From assembly GCF_000018025.1 (NCBI RefSeq), contig NC_009831.1:5312501-5376500 (forward strand): a stretch of 64,000 bases of DNA. The letters run 5' to 3'. A program made the position numbers and the translations under genes. The notes under the pieces are model-generated. The model saw nothing but the letters and a program-made list of their open reading frames with translations. It ran no database searches and had not been told where the DNA came from. Source of the DNA: Shewanella sediminis HAW-EB3. Its GTDB lineage: Bacteria > Pseudomonadota > Gammaproteobacteria > Enterobacterales > Shewanellaceae. Shown piece by piece: positions 56,047 through 64,000 of the stretch (position 1 is its first letter; each line of letters begins with the position of its first letter).

Positions 56047-56330
56047 CAGGATTTAGCCGGTTTCACGGCTTTAATGACGCCGCCAGTGATCTTTTCACAC
56101 GTTCCGGCAGGCACATAGACCCACTCATTGGGTAAGTTGTCAGACTTAGCTTGTCCGGCGCAGCCATGACTGCCATCGAGTGCACCACAATCATTTGCCC
56201 CAGCCTTGGCAATACCTGCACATTTTTCCCACTGCGTGGGCTGTTCTGGAACCGCGTTAGCCCCCATGGATATTCCCGCAGCCAAAATACCTGCCACAGT
56301 TAATCCGAGAGCTTTGTTAGTAGAGTTCAT
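56046..56330 (-). CDS. bufA: DUF2282 peptide, bufferin precursor (BufA1-like)
   Basis: A 94-aa precursor, first gene of the operon. Signal peptide at residues 1-26 ([16 protein letters not shown]), then a mature part with exactly four cysteines: C37, C48, C57 and C78. The [14 protein letters not shown] motif is the DUF2282 hallmark. In characterised relatives an MNIO/DUF2063 pair modifies the cysteines and the peptide is exported through Sec to sequester copper. AAGGA SD nine bases before ATG. Nothing in the gene departs from the family. Confidence 0.92.
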   Translation of the reverse strand: MNSTNKALGLTVAGILAAGISMGANAVPEQPTQWEKCAGIAKAGANDCGALDGSHGCAGQAKSDNLPNEWVYVPAGTCEKITGGVIKAVKPAKS

Positions 56331-56495
56331 ATCGTTCTGTCCTTATAGAAAATGAAGTGTTCATATCTATAACGAATACTAGACCCTGTTTGATTGCACC
56401 GATTGTAAATTATTTGTTAGTTATTGTTCCTGCGGTCTGACTTGTCAGCTTCTTAGAGGGAATGAGTTGGGGAGCAAGGAATTGAGAACAGATAC

Positions 56496-56528
56496 AAAAA
56501 AGCACTTCAAAAAGAAGTGCTTTTATTT
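56496..56528. terminator. rho-independent terminator downstream of gltS
   Basis: AAAAGCACTTC-AAAAA-GAAGTGCTTTT, an 11-bp stem. It lies about 35 bp after the gltS stop on the minus strand, isolating gltS from the bufferin operon whose promoter must lie in 56331-56495. Confidence 0.85.
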
Positions 56529-56560
56529 GGGAGAGCTCGCGCTATTGGTTTAGTTCAAGC

Positions 56561-57784
56561 TTATCCGATAAAACTTAAGTAGCCCTGCAGGATAATCGCA
56601 TTCACAATATCGATGAAGAAAGCCCCGACGATTGGTACGACCATGAAGGCCTGCGGCGACGGCCCCGTTCTCGAAACGAGTGCACCCATATTCATTACGG
56701 CCGTAGGTGTTGCCCCCATACCAAAGCCGCAATGACCACCAGCCATCACGGCGGCATCATAGTTACTTCCCATCAGTCGGAACGTCACAAAATAAGCAAA
56801 GAACGCTAAGGTGATGGTTTGCACCAACAGGATTATCAATAAAGGCACGGCAAGATCGAATATTTCCCAAAGTTTCAGGTTCATCAGTGCCATAGCCAAA
56901 AACAGAGATAAAGATACCGTACCCAGAACGTCGACACTCTCACTGTTTATCTTATAACCACGGGATAACTCAGTGATATTGGTGATCACCACACCTAAAA
57001 ACAGTGCATAGACAAAGTCTGGCATTTTCAGCCAGCCAATATCCATAGTAGAAACCAGCGAACCGATCCATTTAGCACCCGCTACACACAGAAGCAGCAG
57101 GAAGAGTACCTCGAGGATACTCTTAGCCGTCACCCTGTCCTCTTCTAACTGATCGTAGGTGAGAAGATCTGGGTGATCTTTATGGTGATTACCGCCTACG
57201 CCATATGAAGAGAGCAGATCATTTTTATTGATCAACCTCTGTGCTACCGGACCACCGATTATCCCGCCCATGACCAGGCCAAATGTAGCCGCAGCCATGG
57301 CGAACTCGAGGGTGTTGATGCCGTAGGTGTCTGAAAAGGTTTGTGCCCACGCAGCCCCCGTTCCATGACCACCAGACAGGGTGATAGAACCGGCAATTAA
57401 CCCCATCAGAGGTTCTAATCCCAGCGTCGTAGCTAAACTGACACCCACGGCATTTTGGATCACGATATAGAGAGAAGCGATACCTAAGAAGATAAAGACC
57501 TTACTGCCTCCCTTGAGCAATAACTTATAACTTGCCGCTAAACCAACCGTACTGAAAAACATCAGCATCAGGGTGTTTTGCATCGACAGAGTAAATTCCA
57601 ATGCAACATTGTTAAAGTGCAGAATTGTGATGATCGCGGCGACAATCAGGCCACCGACGATAGGTTCAGGAATATTATATTTCCTGAATGAGGCAACGTG
57701 ACGATTGACAAAATGGCCAATGAAAAGCACCAAAATAGCCACTAAGAACGACTCTAGTTCACCTATTGAATAAACTGTATTCAT
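56561..57784 (-). CDS. gltS: sodium/glutamate symporter
   Basis: A 407-aa polytopic inner-membrane carrier of the GltS (ESS) family, importing glutamate with sodium. Family motifs: FRKYNIPEPIVGGL near the N-terminus, TLSGGHGTGAAW in the first re-entrant loop and MAGGHCGFGMGATPTA in the second, the two Gly-rich inverted-topology loops. AGGAG lies four bases before ATG. Monocistronic. Confidence 0.95.
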   Translation of the reverse strand: MNTVYSIGELESFLVAILVLFIGHFVNRHVASFRKYNIPEPIVGGLIVAAIITILHFNNVALEFTLSMQNTLMLMFFSTVGLAASYKLLLKGGSKVFIFLGIASLYIVIQNAVGVSLATTLGLEPLMGLIAGSITLSGGHGTGAAWAQTFSDTYGINTLEFAMAAATFGLVMGGIIGGPVAQRLINKNDLLSSYGVGGNHHKDHPDLLTYDQLEEDRVTAKSILEVLFLLLLCVAGAKWIGSLVSTMDIGWLKMPDFVYALFLGVVITNITELSRGYKINSESVDVLGTVSLSLFLAMALMNLKLWEIFDLAVPLLIILLVQTITLAFFAYFVTFRLMGSNYDAAVMAGGHCGFGMGATPTAVMNMGALVSRTGPSPQAFMVVPIVGAFFIDIVNAIILQGYLSFIG

Positions 57785-58120
57785 GAAACTCCTATTTGAA
57801 TATGTAAAGCCAAACTGCGCTAACCTGAAACATCAGAATTCAGGCTATCAATAACTTTACTTTCTTTCGGTCAGTACCTAACAAAGAGAGATGTTCGGTA
57901 CCTATGATGAGACAGCCGGGCATTCTGCCACAACTCACCATGTTTACGGTATTGCCGAATTAGCAAAAAGGCATATTCGTCGCAAATAAAGAGGAAAAAA
58001 CACATCATCAGGATGATAATCCACCACATAGGTGAATTAACAACCCGCAAGAATGGGAAGCTGAAGGTGTTTTACAGATGTATATGAAAGTAACCTGGCC
58101 CGAAGAGGCACAGATTTAGA
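57785..58120. other. intergenic region between gltS and DUF2986 gene
   Basis: About 335 bp holding the gltS promoter region on the right strand side and nothing else I can support: no long frame, tRNA, or clear repeat. Confidence 0.4.
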
Positions 58121-58279
58121 TTAATCTGCAGCAATAGGGCTTGCTTGTACCTCCTCTAAGGCGAGTCTGGCACGCTCATCTTTAGAGATATATTTGGGTT
58201 TATTATGGCCGTGCAGCTTGGCATTGGCTTTTTTAGCTTTGCTTTTAAGTGTTTGGTTAATCTTTTTCTTTCGATTCAT
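58121..58279 (-). CDS. DUF2986 small basic protein
   Basis: A 52-aa protein read from the minus strand: starts MNRKKKINQTLKSKAKKANA, then HNKPKYISKDERARLALEE and a short tail. The Lys-rich start and the KPKYISK motif are the DUF2986 signature found in Shewanella and Vibrio. Function unknown; nucleic-acid or ribosome contact is conceivable from the charge. The SD is weak. Confidence 0.82.
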   Translation of the reverse strand: MNRKKKINQTLKSKAKKANAKLHGHNKPKYISKDERARLALEEVQASPIAAD

Positions 58280-58425
58280 CTTGCGGCCCGGTCAACGCTT
58301 TAATCAGCAGGCCATTATATATCAGCAGCGCACATAATACCTAAATGCACACGCCATCTTTTATTTGCACTACACCAGATTTATATTAGCATTACTTAAA
58401 CGAACTATTAACTTTAAGCCTTGCC

Positions 58426-59205
58426 ATGACAATACAGGTACACTTATCTCTGGCGACTCTGCCCCTTCTTGTTTTTCTGGTTAGCTTAAGCAGCGCAGCC
58501 GCAGAGCGACAAGCTCCCGCTCAAGAATCGGCATATTTTCCTATCATAGCGGTAGAAAATAGCTGGCCTCCCTATGCCGATGAAATGGGAGAGGGTCTGT
58601 CGACATCCATAGTAAAACATGCATTTTCGGCCGTTGGTATTACACCGAAAATCCAGGTGTTGCCCTACGCAAGAGTGCTTTACGATATTAAGAGTGGCAA
58701 TGTCGTTGGCGGGTTTAATGTGAGCAAACAAGCCTCCACTGAGGCTATTTATCTATTTGGCAATTCAGCCCTGTTCATGGCTAAATCCTCATTCTTTTTC
58801 CGTCCGGAAGATGGGGCTCAATACGCCAACATTAACGATCTTCCTGACGATTTTAAAGTTGGACGGATTTTCGGCTACGAATATGGGCAGACATTCGAAC
58901 ATGAGCAGCACAGATTCAGAGAGCTTAAAGTCTCCAGTCAGACTCAACTCATCAATATATTGCTGGCTGGCAGAGTCGATGCCGTGATCATGTACGATGA
59001 AGTGGCAAAGTACACCCTGAATAAGATGAAGTTGGACTCAACAAGCTTATATAGAGGCTTCCCGAATAAAGAGAGCAGAATCCACCTTGCCTTCTCTCGA
59101 AAGCATCCAGGCTCTGAAGCACTCGCAAAGGCATTAGACAAGGGGATAGAGATTATCCACTCGAATGGCGTCTATGAGAAAATAGTTACAGGAGAGATAG
59201 ACTAA
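58426..59205 (+). CDS. periplasmic amino-acid-type substrate-binding protein
   Basis: A 259-aa exported protein: signal peptide at residues 1-27 or so (LPLLVFLVSLSSAAA), then an SBP_bac_3-type two-lobe domain starting VENSWPPYADEMGEGLSTSIV, with YARVLYDIKSGNVVGGFNV and GRVDAVIMYDE. No permease or ATPase gene is next to it; such orphan proteins are frequent in Shewanella and may serve signalling or shared transporters. Ligand unknown. Confidence 0.85.
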   Translation: MTIQVHLSLATLPLLVFLVSLSSAAAERQAPAQESAYFPIIAVENSWPPYADEMGEGLSTSIVKHAFSAVGITPKIQVLPYARVLYDIKSGNVVGGFNVSKQASTEAIYLFGNSALFMAKSSFFFRPEDGAQYANINDLPDDFKVGRIFGYEYGQTFEHEQHRFRELKVSSQTQLINILLAGRVDAVIMYDEVAKYTLNKMKLDSTSLYRGFPNKESRIHLAFSRKHPGSEALAKALDKGIEIIHSNGVYEKIVTGEID

Positions 59206-59233
59206 TTGGTACAGACCTACTGCCTCTCAATAG

Positions 59234-59260
59234 AAATGCAGCCATTTGGCTGCATTTTAT
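59234..59260 (+). terminator. rho-independent terminator after the binding-protein gene
   Basis: AAATGCAGCC-ATTT-GGCTGCATTT stem followed by TATCT, about 30 bp after the stop codon. Confidence 0.8.
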
Positions 59261-59286
59261 CTGTCAAACACCCTCTACTGAGCAGG

Positions 59287-59451
59287 TTACTTAGTCACAA
59301 CCCAGAGCGCATGCAGCAGACCAGGAATAAAGAAGAGCAAGCATAGGATGATGTTAATCAACAGGTCTTTACCTACACCCGATTTCAGGAATACGGCTAC
59401 GGGGGGTAGCAAGATAGCGATAATAATGAGTAAAAGCTTATTGGTGTCCAT
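59287..59451 (-). CDS. YqaE/Pmp3-family small membrane protein
   Basis: A 54-aa protein read from the minus strand: MDTNKLLLIIIAILLPPVAV, then FLKSGVGKDLLINIILCLLF and FIPGLLHALWVV. Two membrane helices with the PPVAVFLKSG turn and PGLLHALWV end are the Pmp3/YqaE signature. Members respond to stress and membrane potential, but no precise function is known. GGGAGA at 7-nt spacing supports the start. It ends just past the convergent terminator. Confidence 0.92.
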   Translation of the reverse strand: MDTNKLLLIIIAILLPPVAVFLKSGVGKDLLINIILCLLFFIPGLLHALWVVTK

Positions 59452-59474
59452 TAATAAATCTCCCTAAAAATAAT

Positions 59475-60149
59475 TCATTTTCGTTTTGGCCAATCTAACT
59501 TCTCAGGCTCCGACCATATTTGCAACTGCTTAATTGCATCAGGAGTTGTAAATTCAGCGCCTTGCGCCGGGTAGTTCAAGTATTGGTACGCTTTAGCGCG
59601 AAAGATAAAACTTAAGCTAAAAGCATGCAGGTAGCCCCGGTCGGCCTCGCCGCCACCGTAAAGCCTATCGCCTAAAATCGGCACGCCTATACTGGCAAGT
59701 GCCACCCTTAATTGATGGGTCTTTCCGCTCAAAGGTTTAAGCAGATACAACCTAACGCCTTCGGCAACAGATTGAGAAAAAAACTGTGTCATCGCAGGGT
59801 TCTCCATCGTACGCATTAGCTTGTACATGCTGCGACGAGATTTGGCCATATCTCCGACCACCCAACCTTGCTTCTTCTTTGGTTTTCCTTTCGCTATCGC
59901 CACGTAATATTTCTGAACCTTATGTTCAGTGAAGAGCTGCGTAAACTCGGCTGCGGCCCGACTACTCTTGGCAAACAACAATAACCCGGAAGTCAGGGTG
60001 TCGAGGCGATGAACCGAGAAGAGTTTCACCCCGAGATCTTGTTCAACCTGGGCCATAACCCCTGCCGTCCCATCCTGACTGTGAAAGTGGACATCGTGGG
60101 ATTTAGATATCACTAAAAAATCAGCTTCATCTGCAATTATCTGGTACAT
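59475..60149 (-). CDS. RluA-family RNA pseudouridine synthase
   Basis: A 224-aa enzyme with the RluA-group catalytic motif HRLDTLTSGLL (Asp nucleophile), KYYVAIAKG and KTHQLRVALASIGVPILGDRLYGG. No S4 domain. The group turns uridine in tRNA or rRNA into pseudouridine; the target site is not readable. Sits 23 bp after the YqaE gene in the same direction. Confidence 0.9.
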   Translation of the reverse strand: MYQIIADEADFLVISKSHDVHFHSQDGTAGVMAQVEQDLGVKLFSVHRLDTLTSGLLLFAKSSRAAAEFTQLFTEHKVQKYYVAIAKGKPKKKQGWVVGDMAKSRRSMYKLMRTMENPAMTQFFSQSVAEGVRLYLLKPLSGKTHQLRVALASIGVPILGDRLYGGGEADRGYLHAFSLSFIFRAKAYQYLNYPAQGAEFTTPDAIKQLQIWSEPEKLDWPKRK

Positions 60150-60194
60150 CTATCGTTTGCTCACTGTCTATATATAAAATAAGATATTGGTGCA

Positions 60195-61547
60195 CTAGAA
60201 AGTAATACTCACTATCAGCCCGGGCTGGTTATCCATTAACTTAACCCGCGCATCATGTCTGGCCAAAATTGCTTTCACTAACGATAACCCTAACCCTGTG
60301 CCCTGATTGTGGCGACTCGGGTCTAACCTGACCAAACGCTCGAAGACCCTATCTTTCGCTTCGTTGGGAATACCGGGGCCATTGTCGCGGATCTGTATCT
60401 CTCTCCCCTGCTGCACTATCTCAATATGCGCACCTTCACCCGCATACTTGATCGCGTTATCGACCAGATTAAACAGAGCCTGGAACAGGAGGTACTTGTC
60501 ACCGGTTAATTTAACGTCTGTTCCCGTGGTAACCGAAAGAGTCTGCTGATTCATCTCAGCCATGGCTTCGGCCATCTCAAACAGGTCTTCACATAAAAGC
60601 TTTAGACTCAGCTCCTGTAACTCTAATGTCTGCTGCCCCTCTTCGATACGGGTCAGTGAGAGCATGGCATCGAACGTCGCCAGGCAATGATCTAACTTCT
60701 CGGTCAATATGGCACAGGCTTCGGGCAACTCTTCACAGGACCTGTCAGGCAGCTGCTCTAAACCTATCCTTAAGTGTGACAGAGGCGTTCTGAGATCGTG
60801 GGCAATGTTGTCTGTCGCCCCTCTCACTGCCGCCAAGTTGTTTTCCAGCGTGTCCAGCACCCGGTTAAACTTGCTGGCCAGCATGTCAAATTCATCCTGG
60901 CGCCAACTGACAGGAAAACGTGTCGAATACTCACCCCGCTCGATGCGACGGCTAAGACGGTTATATTGCACCAGACGGCGTAAGATCGCCTTAGAAAACA
61001 GATAACCTAAGGCCAGAGTCAGCACTATGGTTAACATCAGAGCCGTGATGGCAGCGTTAACGAATCTGTCTATCAAGGTTGCGAGCTGATCGGTTCGTGT
61101 AGCGATTAAAACCGGGCCATAGCGGGTCATGACTAAGCCACCGGTGAGAATATGTAGCTTATCCGGACCACCGGTCAATATCGGGAACTCACGGGTTTGC
61201 GGCAGCATAGGCATATCATCGGGCATCAAACTCAGTGCGCCAACCAAATCGAAAGAGTTACGCCATACGACAAGAGCCGTTTTAGGATCGGCTGTCTTGA
61301 CCTGTATACCGAAGCTTCTTCGATCTAAGGTCAGTGCCATCTGTTGGTAGCGGGCTTTTTCAGCCGCGAGATGTTGATCTGTCTGCAGCTCCTGCTCGTT
61401 CATCAATTGCCGGTACATGCCAAAGAGCAAGGTACCTATGATTAAGGTAACAAGAGCCGAGAAGATAATGGTAATGCGCCAGGCACTACTCTGATAAGGC
61501 TTAATTCCCTTGGCGGAGGCGATAACCTGCACCTCGAACGGTTTCAA
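60195..61547 (-). CDS. sensor histidine kinase (QseC/PmrB-like)
   Basis: Membrane histidine kinase: helix near residues 24-44, periplasmic sensor (about 50-165), second helix (about 167-187), HAMP, H-box DNIAHDLRTPLSHLR, N-box NLVDNAIKYA, G1 DNGPGIP and G2 GTGLGLSLV. The frame opens at 61547 with TTG inside the regulator gene; there is no ATG before the first helix, only GTG at 61532 and an ATT at 61505 overlapping the regulator stop at the place a start is expected. The true start is uncertain. Signal unknown. Confidence 0.88.
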   Translation of the reverse strand: MKPFEVQVIASAKGIKPYQSSAWRITIIFSALVTLIIGTLLFGMYRQLMNEQELQTDQHLAAEKARYQQMALTLDRRSFGIQVKTADPKTALVVWRNSFDLVGALSLMPDDMPMLPQTREFPILTGGPDKLHILTGGLVMTRYGPVLIATRTDQLATLIDRFVNAAITALMLTIVLTLALGYLFSKAILRRLVQYNRLSRRIERGEYSTRFPVSWRQDEFDMLASKFNRVLDTLENNLAAVRGATDNIAHDLRTPLSHLRIGLEQLPDRSCEELPEACAILTEKLDHCLATFDAMLSLTRIEEGQQTLELQELSLKLLCEDLFEMAEAMAEMNQQTLSVTTGTDVKLTGDKYLLFQALFNLVDNAIKYAGEGAHIEIVQQGREIQIRDNGPGIPNEAKDRVFERLVRLDPSRHNQGTGLGLSLVKAILARHDARVKLMDNQPGLIVSITF

Positions 61548-62178
61548 TCAACTCACCAAATCCCAGCTCTTCAAATTTGCGTCTGAGCTTAGCGATATGA
61601 ACATCAATCACATTGGTACGGGGATCAAAATGGTAATCCCACACGGCTTCGAATAACAGTGTGCGGCTAATAACTTGGTTTGGGTGTTCCATCAAGTACT
61701 TTAACAGTTGAAACTCTTTAGGTTGCAGCATAAGCTCGGTACCGTCTAAGGTCACTTTACGGGTAAGCAACTCCATCACCAGGTTTCCCACGGACAGCTC
61801 GGTATCGGCAGGCTGAGAAAAGCCTCTCTGCATCAGTTTTTCGGCGCGAACAAGCAACTCAGAGAAGGCAAAGGGCTTAGTCATATAGTCATCGCCACCC
61901 GCTCTCAAGCCTTTTACACGCTCATCGACATGGCTTAGCGCCGAAAGGATCAATACCGGTGTCTGACTACCTGTTGCCCTGAGTGCAGCAAGCAGCTTTA
62001 ATCCGTCAAGTTGAGGTAGCATACGGTCTAATATCACCAGGTCATACTTCATACTCGTCGCGAGGAGCAAGCCCTGATGACCATCACTTGCGGTCTCGAT
62101 GTTATGCCCCTGCTCCATAAAGCCTTTAACCACATATTCGATGGTGGTTGCATCATCTTCTACAAGTAAAATTTTCAT
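61501..62178 (-). CDS. OmpR/PhoB-family response regulator (QseB-like)
   Basis: A 225-aa regulator: receiver domain with phospho-acceptor Asp in LVILDRMLPQLDG and Lys in MTKPFAFSELL; C-terminal winged helix with LQPKEFQLLKYLMEH and NVIDVHIAKLRRKFEE. It overlaps the kinase gene downstream. The PepSY gene lies 9 bp upstream and a YgiW-like gene further up, a context resembling ygiW-qseBC and PepSY-associated systems. Confidence 0.94.
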   Translation of the reverse strand: MKILLVEDDATTIEYVVKGFMEQGHNIETASDGHQGLLLATSMKYDLVILDRMLPQLDGLKLLAALRATGSQTPVLILSALSHVDERVKGLRAGGDDYMTKPFAFSELLVRAEKLMQRGFSQPADTELSVGNLVMELLTRKVTLDGTELMLQPKEFQLLKYLMEHPNQVISRTLLFEAVWDYHFDPRTNVIDVHIAKLRRKFEELGFGELIETVRGAGYRLRQGN

Positions 62179-62187
62179 ACAGGTAAC

Positions 62188-62724
62188 CTAGTTCCATTTA
62201 AGCATTGGTAGAGGACGTTGAGTTTTAATATCGAATGCAATCTTACTCTTACCGTTTCCATCTAACAGTTTTAACTCCAGGTAACTGATATTAAGGTCGT
62301 GATCCAGTTGGGCTTCCACAATGTGCGCTTGGCTGTCTACCATCGCCTGTTTTACCAGATAACTAAAAGTTAACGACTCATCTTCCATCACACTCACAGC
62401 TTTAAGCTCATCTTTATCATCGGCTTCAAGAGACTCGACCCGTTGATGGATCAGTCGGCCATCTTTGGCTCTGAACTCAAATTCGGTGATGGTTTCAGCA
62501 CTGGTGTCTATAACGCTAATCTCATAGATTAGCTCACCCTTCTCAACATCTATTTCAAATTCGCTTATTACACCGGGGTAGTCTTTCTCGACTTGTAGCA
62601 TAAACGTTTGCGGAGAGATATTTTGCCCATCTGAGAGCAGTTCCAATACAGAGGCTCCAGCCAGACATGCGCCAGAAAAACCGGTACTTGAAAAAAGAAC
62701 TAAACTAACTAGCCAACGAGCCAT
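62188..62724 (-). CDS. exported PepSY-domain protein
   Basis: A 178-aa exported protein: signal peptide (VSLVLFSSTGFSGACLA), then two PepSY-like units (residues about 40-95, with VEKDYPGVISEFEIDVEKGELIYEI reading as the core, and about 110-175). Small PepSY proteins often accompany two-component systems and may modulate the sensor in the periplasm. First gene of the PepSY-regulator-kinase unit, 9 bp before the regulator. Confidence 0.82.
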   Translation of the reverse strand: MARWLVSLVLFSSTGFSGACLAGASVLELLSDGQNISPQTFMLQVEKDYPGVISEFEIDVEKGELIYEISVIDTSAETITEFEFRAKDGRLIHQRVESLEADDKDELKAVSVMEDESLTFSYLVKQAMVDSQAHIVEAQLDHDLNISYLELKLLDGNGKSKIAFDIKTQRPLPMLKWN

Positions 62725-62879
62725 CGCTCCTCCGTTATCATTTATACACGTTTCATCTTATATCAATAAAGAAAAAACCGTTACCGTTCAGATAATTCTA
62801 CTGCCAATTTTACTTCAACTGAGCCTATCCGAGTCGATGCAGTTTTAATGATTACAGACTCTATAGGATGACTCAATGG

Positions 62880-63239
62880 CTAAACACCCGATTCGTTAAT
62901 CAGGTCGATACTGTCAATTTCGATCTCGATACCTTGCCACTCATCATCGACCTCGCCTCTGAGCGTCACAGTTGTATCGCTGGAGACTTCGATATCACGC
63001 CAAAGCGCATCATCAATCTCGACCTCAATATCGCCGGTCGTATCCCGGAAAAGGTACTTTTCATCGCCTAAGCTTTTAACCAGATGTCCCGTCAGCTCTA
63101 CTGGAGTGTCATCTTTCGCTTTACCGGCTTCGGCCGCCGTTTTTGCATGGCTATTAACTCCCGGACCGTTATAGGCAGCAAATGCTGGCAGGGTTAATAC
63201 ACAAGATAAGATGATGGAGCCGGTTAATTTTTTAGACAT
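62880..63239 (-). CDS. YgiW/YdeI-family periplasmic OB-fold (BOF) protein
   Basis: A 119-aa exported protein: signal peptide to about AFA (21), then a BOF/OB-fold domain with GHLVKSLGDEKYLFRDTTGDIEVEID and TTVTLRGEVDDEWQGIEIEIDSI. Relatives (YgiW, YdeI) help tolerate peroxide, cadmium and antimicrobial peptides. Good AAAGGAGA-type SD before ATG at 63239. Upstream of the PepSY/two-component genes, on the same strand. Confidence 0.9.
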   Translation of the reverse strand: MSKKLTGSIILSCVLTLPAFAAYNGPGVNSHAKTAAEAGKAKDDTPVELTGHLVKSLGDEKYLFRDTTGDIEVEIDDALWRDIEVSSDTTVTLRGEVDDEWQGIEIEIDSIDLINESGV

Positions 63240-63372
63240 TTTGAGTTCTCCTTTTAAGTTAAGGCTAATCTTATGCGTTTAACCGTAAAGGAGAGATGGA
63301 AATCAGATTAATGTTTGATCATAAATGGGAGCCGAAAATATTGGTTACCATCTATAGCCTGAAAATCGTGGC

Positions 63373-64000
63373 CTATTGCGGCTCCAGAATATGAATAAGC
63401 TCAGATTTTAAGGCAACGGTTGTATTAACCCCCTCTGCCAACTCAAGCTTTAATGCCAGATGCAGCGGCACCTCGGCATTAATCTGATGGCGCACTCCCT
63501 TAACGCTTGCGACGATTCTGACGGTTTCTCCCATAGTCAACATCGAGTCTATGGTGATATCTAACTTGTTGAAACTTCGACATAGCCTGCCCTGTTTAAT
63601 CGAGTTAAATCGTATGCCGTGATTTGGGATCACCCAACGCACCTTAGTCCCGACGGCTAAGCTGTCGAAGTAGGTGCTGGCGATCAGGTGTTCGCCAAAC
63701 TTCAACCAGGTGATCTGGCGCTCCTCTTCCTGAGCAATCACATGAGCATCGAAGAGATTACGCAACCCCATCTGCTTGGCAACCGCTTCATTACGAGGAC
63801 GAGTCAATACCTCCTGAGGTATCCCCTGCTGCAACATCTTCCCCTGACTTATCAAAATCATATTATCGGCAAGCAGTAACGCCTCATTAAGATCGTGAGT
63901 CACCATGACAACGGGAATAGAGAGTTGTTCTTTCAATCTGGCCAGCTCGAGATAGAGACGCTCACGGGTCTCTCTGTCCACGGCAGAAAATGGCTCATCC
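63373..64000 (-). CDS. ABC transporter ATPase, C-terminal part (cut by window end)
   Basis: Reads in from the right edge: DEPFSAVD at the edge is the Walker B/D-loop, then MVTHDLNEALLLAD holds the H-loop His; the N-terminal part with Walker A and the signature motif is outside. The C-terminal third is a TOBE domain (LTMGETVRIVASVKGVRHQI onward), as in importers of molybdate, sulfate, iron or polyamines. MoeA/MoeB elsewhere in the window make molybdate (ModC) possible, but the sequence here does not decide. Confidence 0.85.
   Translation of the reverse strand, partial: DEPFSAVDRETRERLYLELARLKEQLSIPVVMVTHDLNEALLLADNMILISQGKMLQQGIPQEVLTRPRNEAVAKQMGLRNLFDAHVIAQEEERQITWLKFGEHLIASTYFDSLAVGTKVRWVIPNHGIRFNSIKQGRLCRSFNKLDITIDSMLTMGETVRIVASVKGVRHQINAEVPLHLALKLELAEGVNTTVALKSELIHILEPQ

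Noticed and set aside
63373..64000. Firm call as molybdate transporter ATPase modC
   Set aside because: Only the C-terminal part is in the window; TOBE-containing ATPases serve several substrates and the neighbouring permease gene is not visible.

Overview
The window reads as a chromosomal segment of a Shewanella-type marine gammaproteobacterium. Evidence: a 16S rRNA 5' end on the minus strand; the gene order cysQ-nudE-yrfG / complete gspC-N / hslR-hslO-pckA; fabR divergent from a desaturase; selD-mnmH; multihaem cytochromes; and a large c-di-GMP protein. Genus is inferred from gene content and order; no species call is attempted.

Layout. 1-630: 5' end of an rRNA operon, its boxA leader and P1 promoter, reading leftwards. 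1.0-12.4 kb: housekeeping genes (membrane-anchored RRM protein, murI, trmA, fabR/desaturase with a perfect FabR palindrome between them, selD-mnmH for tRNA selenation, an LplT-like transporter, a GNAT acetyltransferase, cysQ, nudE, yrfG). 12.7-24.6 kb: type II secretion operon gspCDEFGHIJKLMN, all minus strand, with overlapping genes; gspO is not in the window. 24.8-29.0 kb: hslR, hslO, pckA and a membrane protein/XRE regulator pair behind a promoter flanked by two palindromes. 29.4-33.9 kb: an M14 peptidase, then an octahaem HAO-family cytochrome with its tetrahaem NapC-type quinol dehydrogenase behind a perfect FNR/EtrA box. 33.9-40.4 kb: methyltransferase, a repeat-built DUF4097-type lipoprotein, a MITE-like element, a GIY-YIG protein, an oligopeptidase B-like lipoprotein, and FMN riboswitch-ribB. 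40.7-49.1 kb: a NIT-HAMP-PAS-GGDEF-EAL protein, ferritin with a Fur-box candidate, and an RND permease/adaptor pair. 49.1-53.2 kb: a second MITE-like copy, moeA-moeB, a YecR-like lipoprotein, an APH-fold kinase. 53.2-56.3 kb: a five-gene bufferin-type RiPP operon (DUF2282 precursor, DUF692/MNIO enzyme, DUF2063 partner, ECF sigma, putative anti-sigma). 56.5-64.0 kb: gltS, DUF2986 and YqaE/Pmp3 small proteins not covered by long ORFs, a periplasmic binding protein, a pseudouridine synthase, a QseBC-like two-component system with PepSY and YgiW-like proteins, and an ABC ATPase cut by the window end.

The most interesting items are the bufferin operon with its own sigma/anti-sigma pair, the HAO/NapC-type respiratory pair with a decayed duplicate of its 3' end, the structured leader before selD, the Asn/Gly/Ser minisatellite tail of GspJ, the paired operators upstream of the XRE module, the dispersed MITE-like element, and a sensor kinase lacking a convincing start codon.
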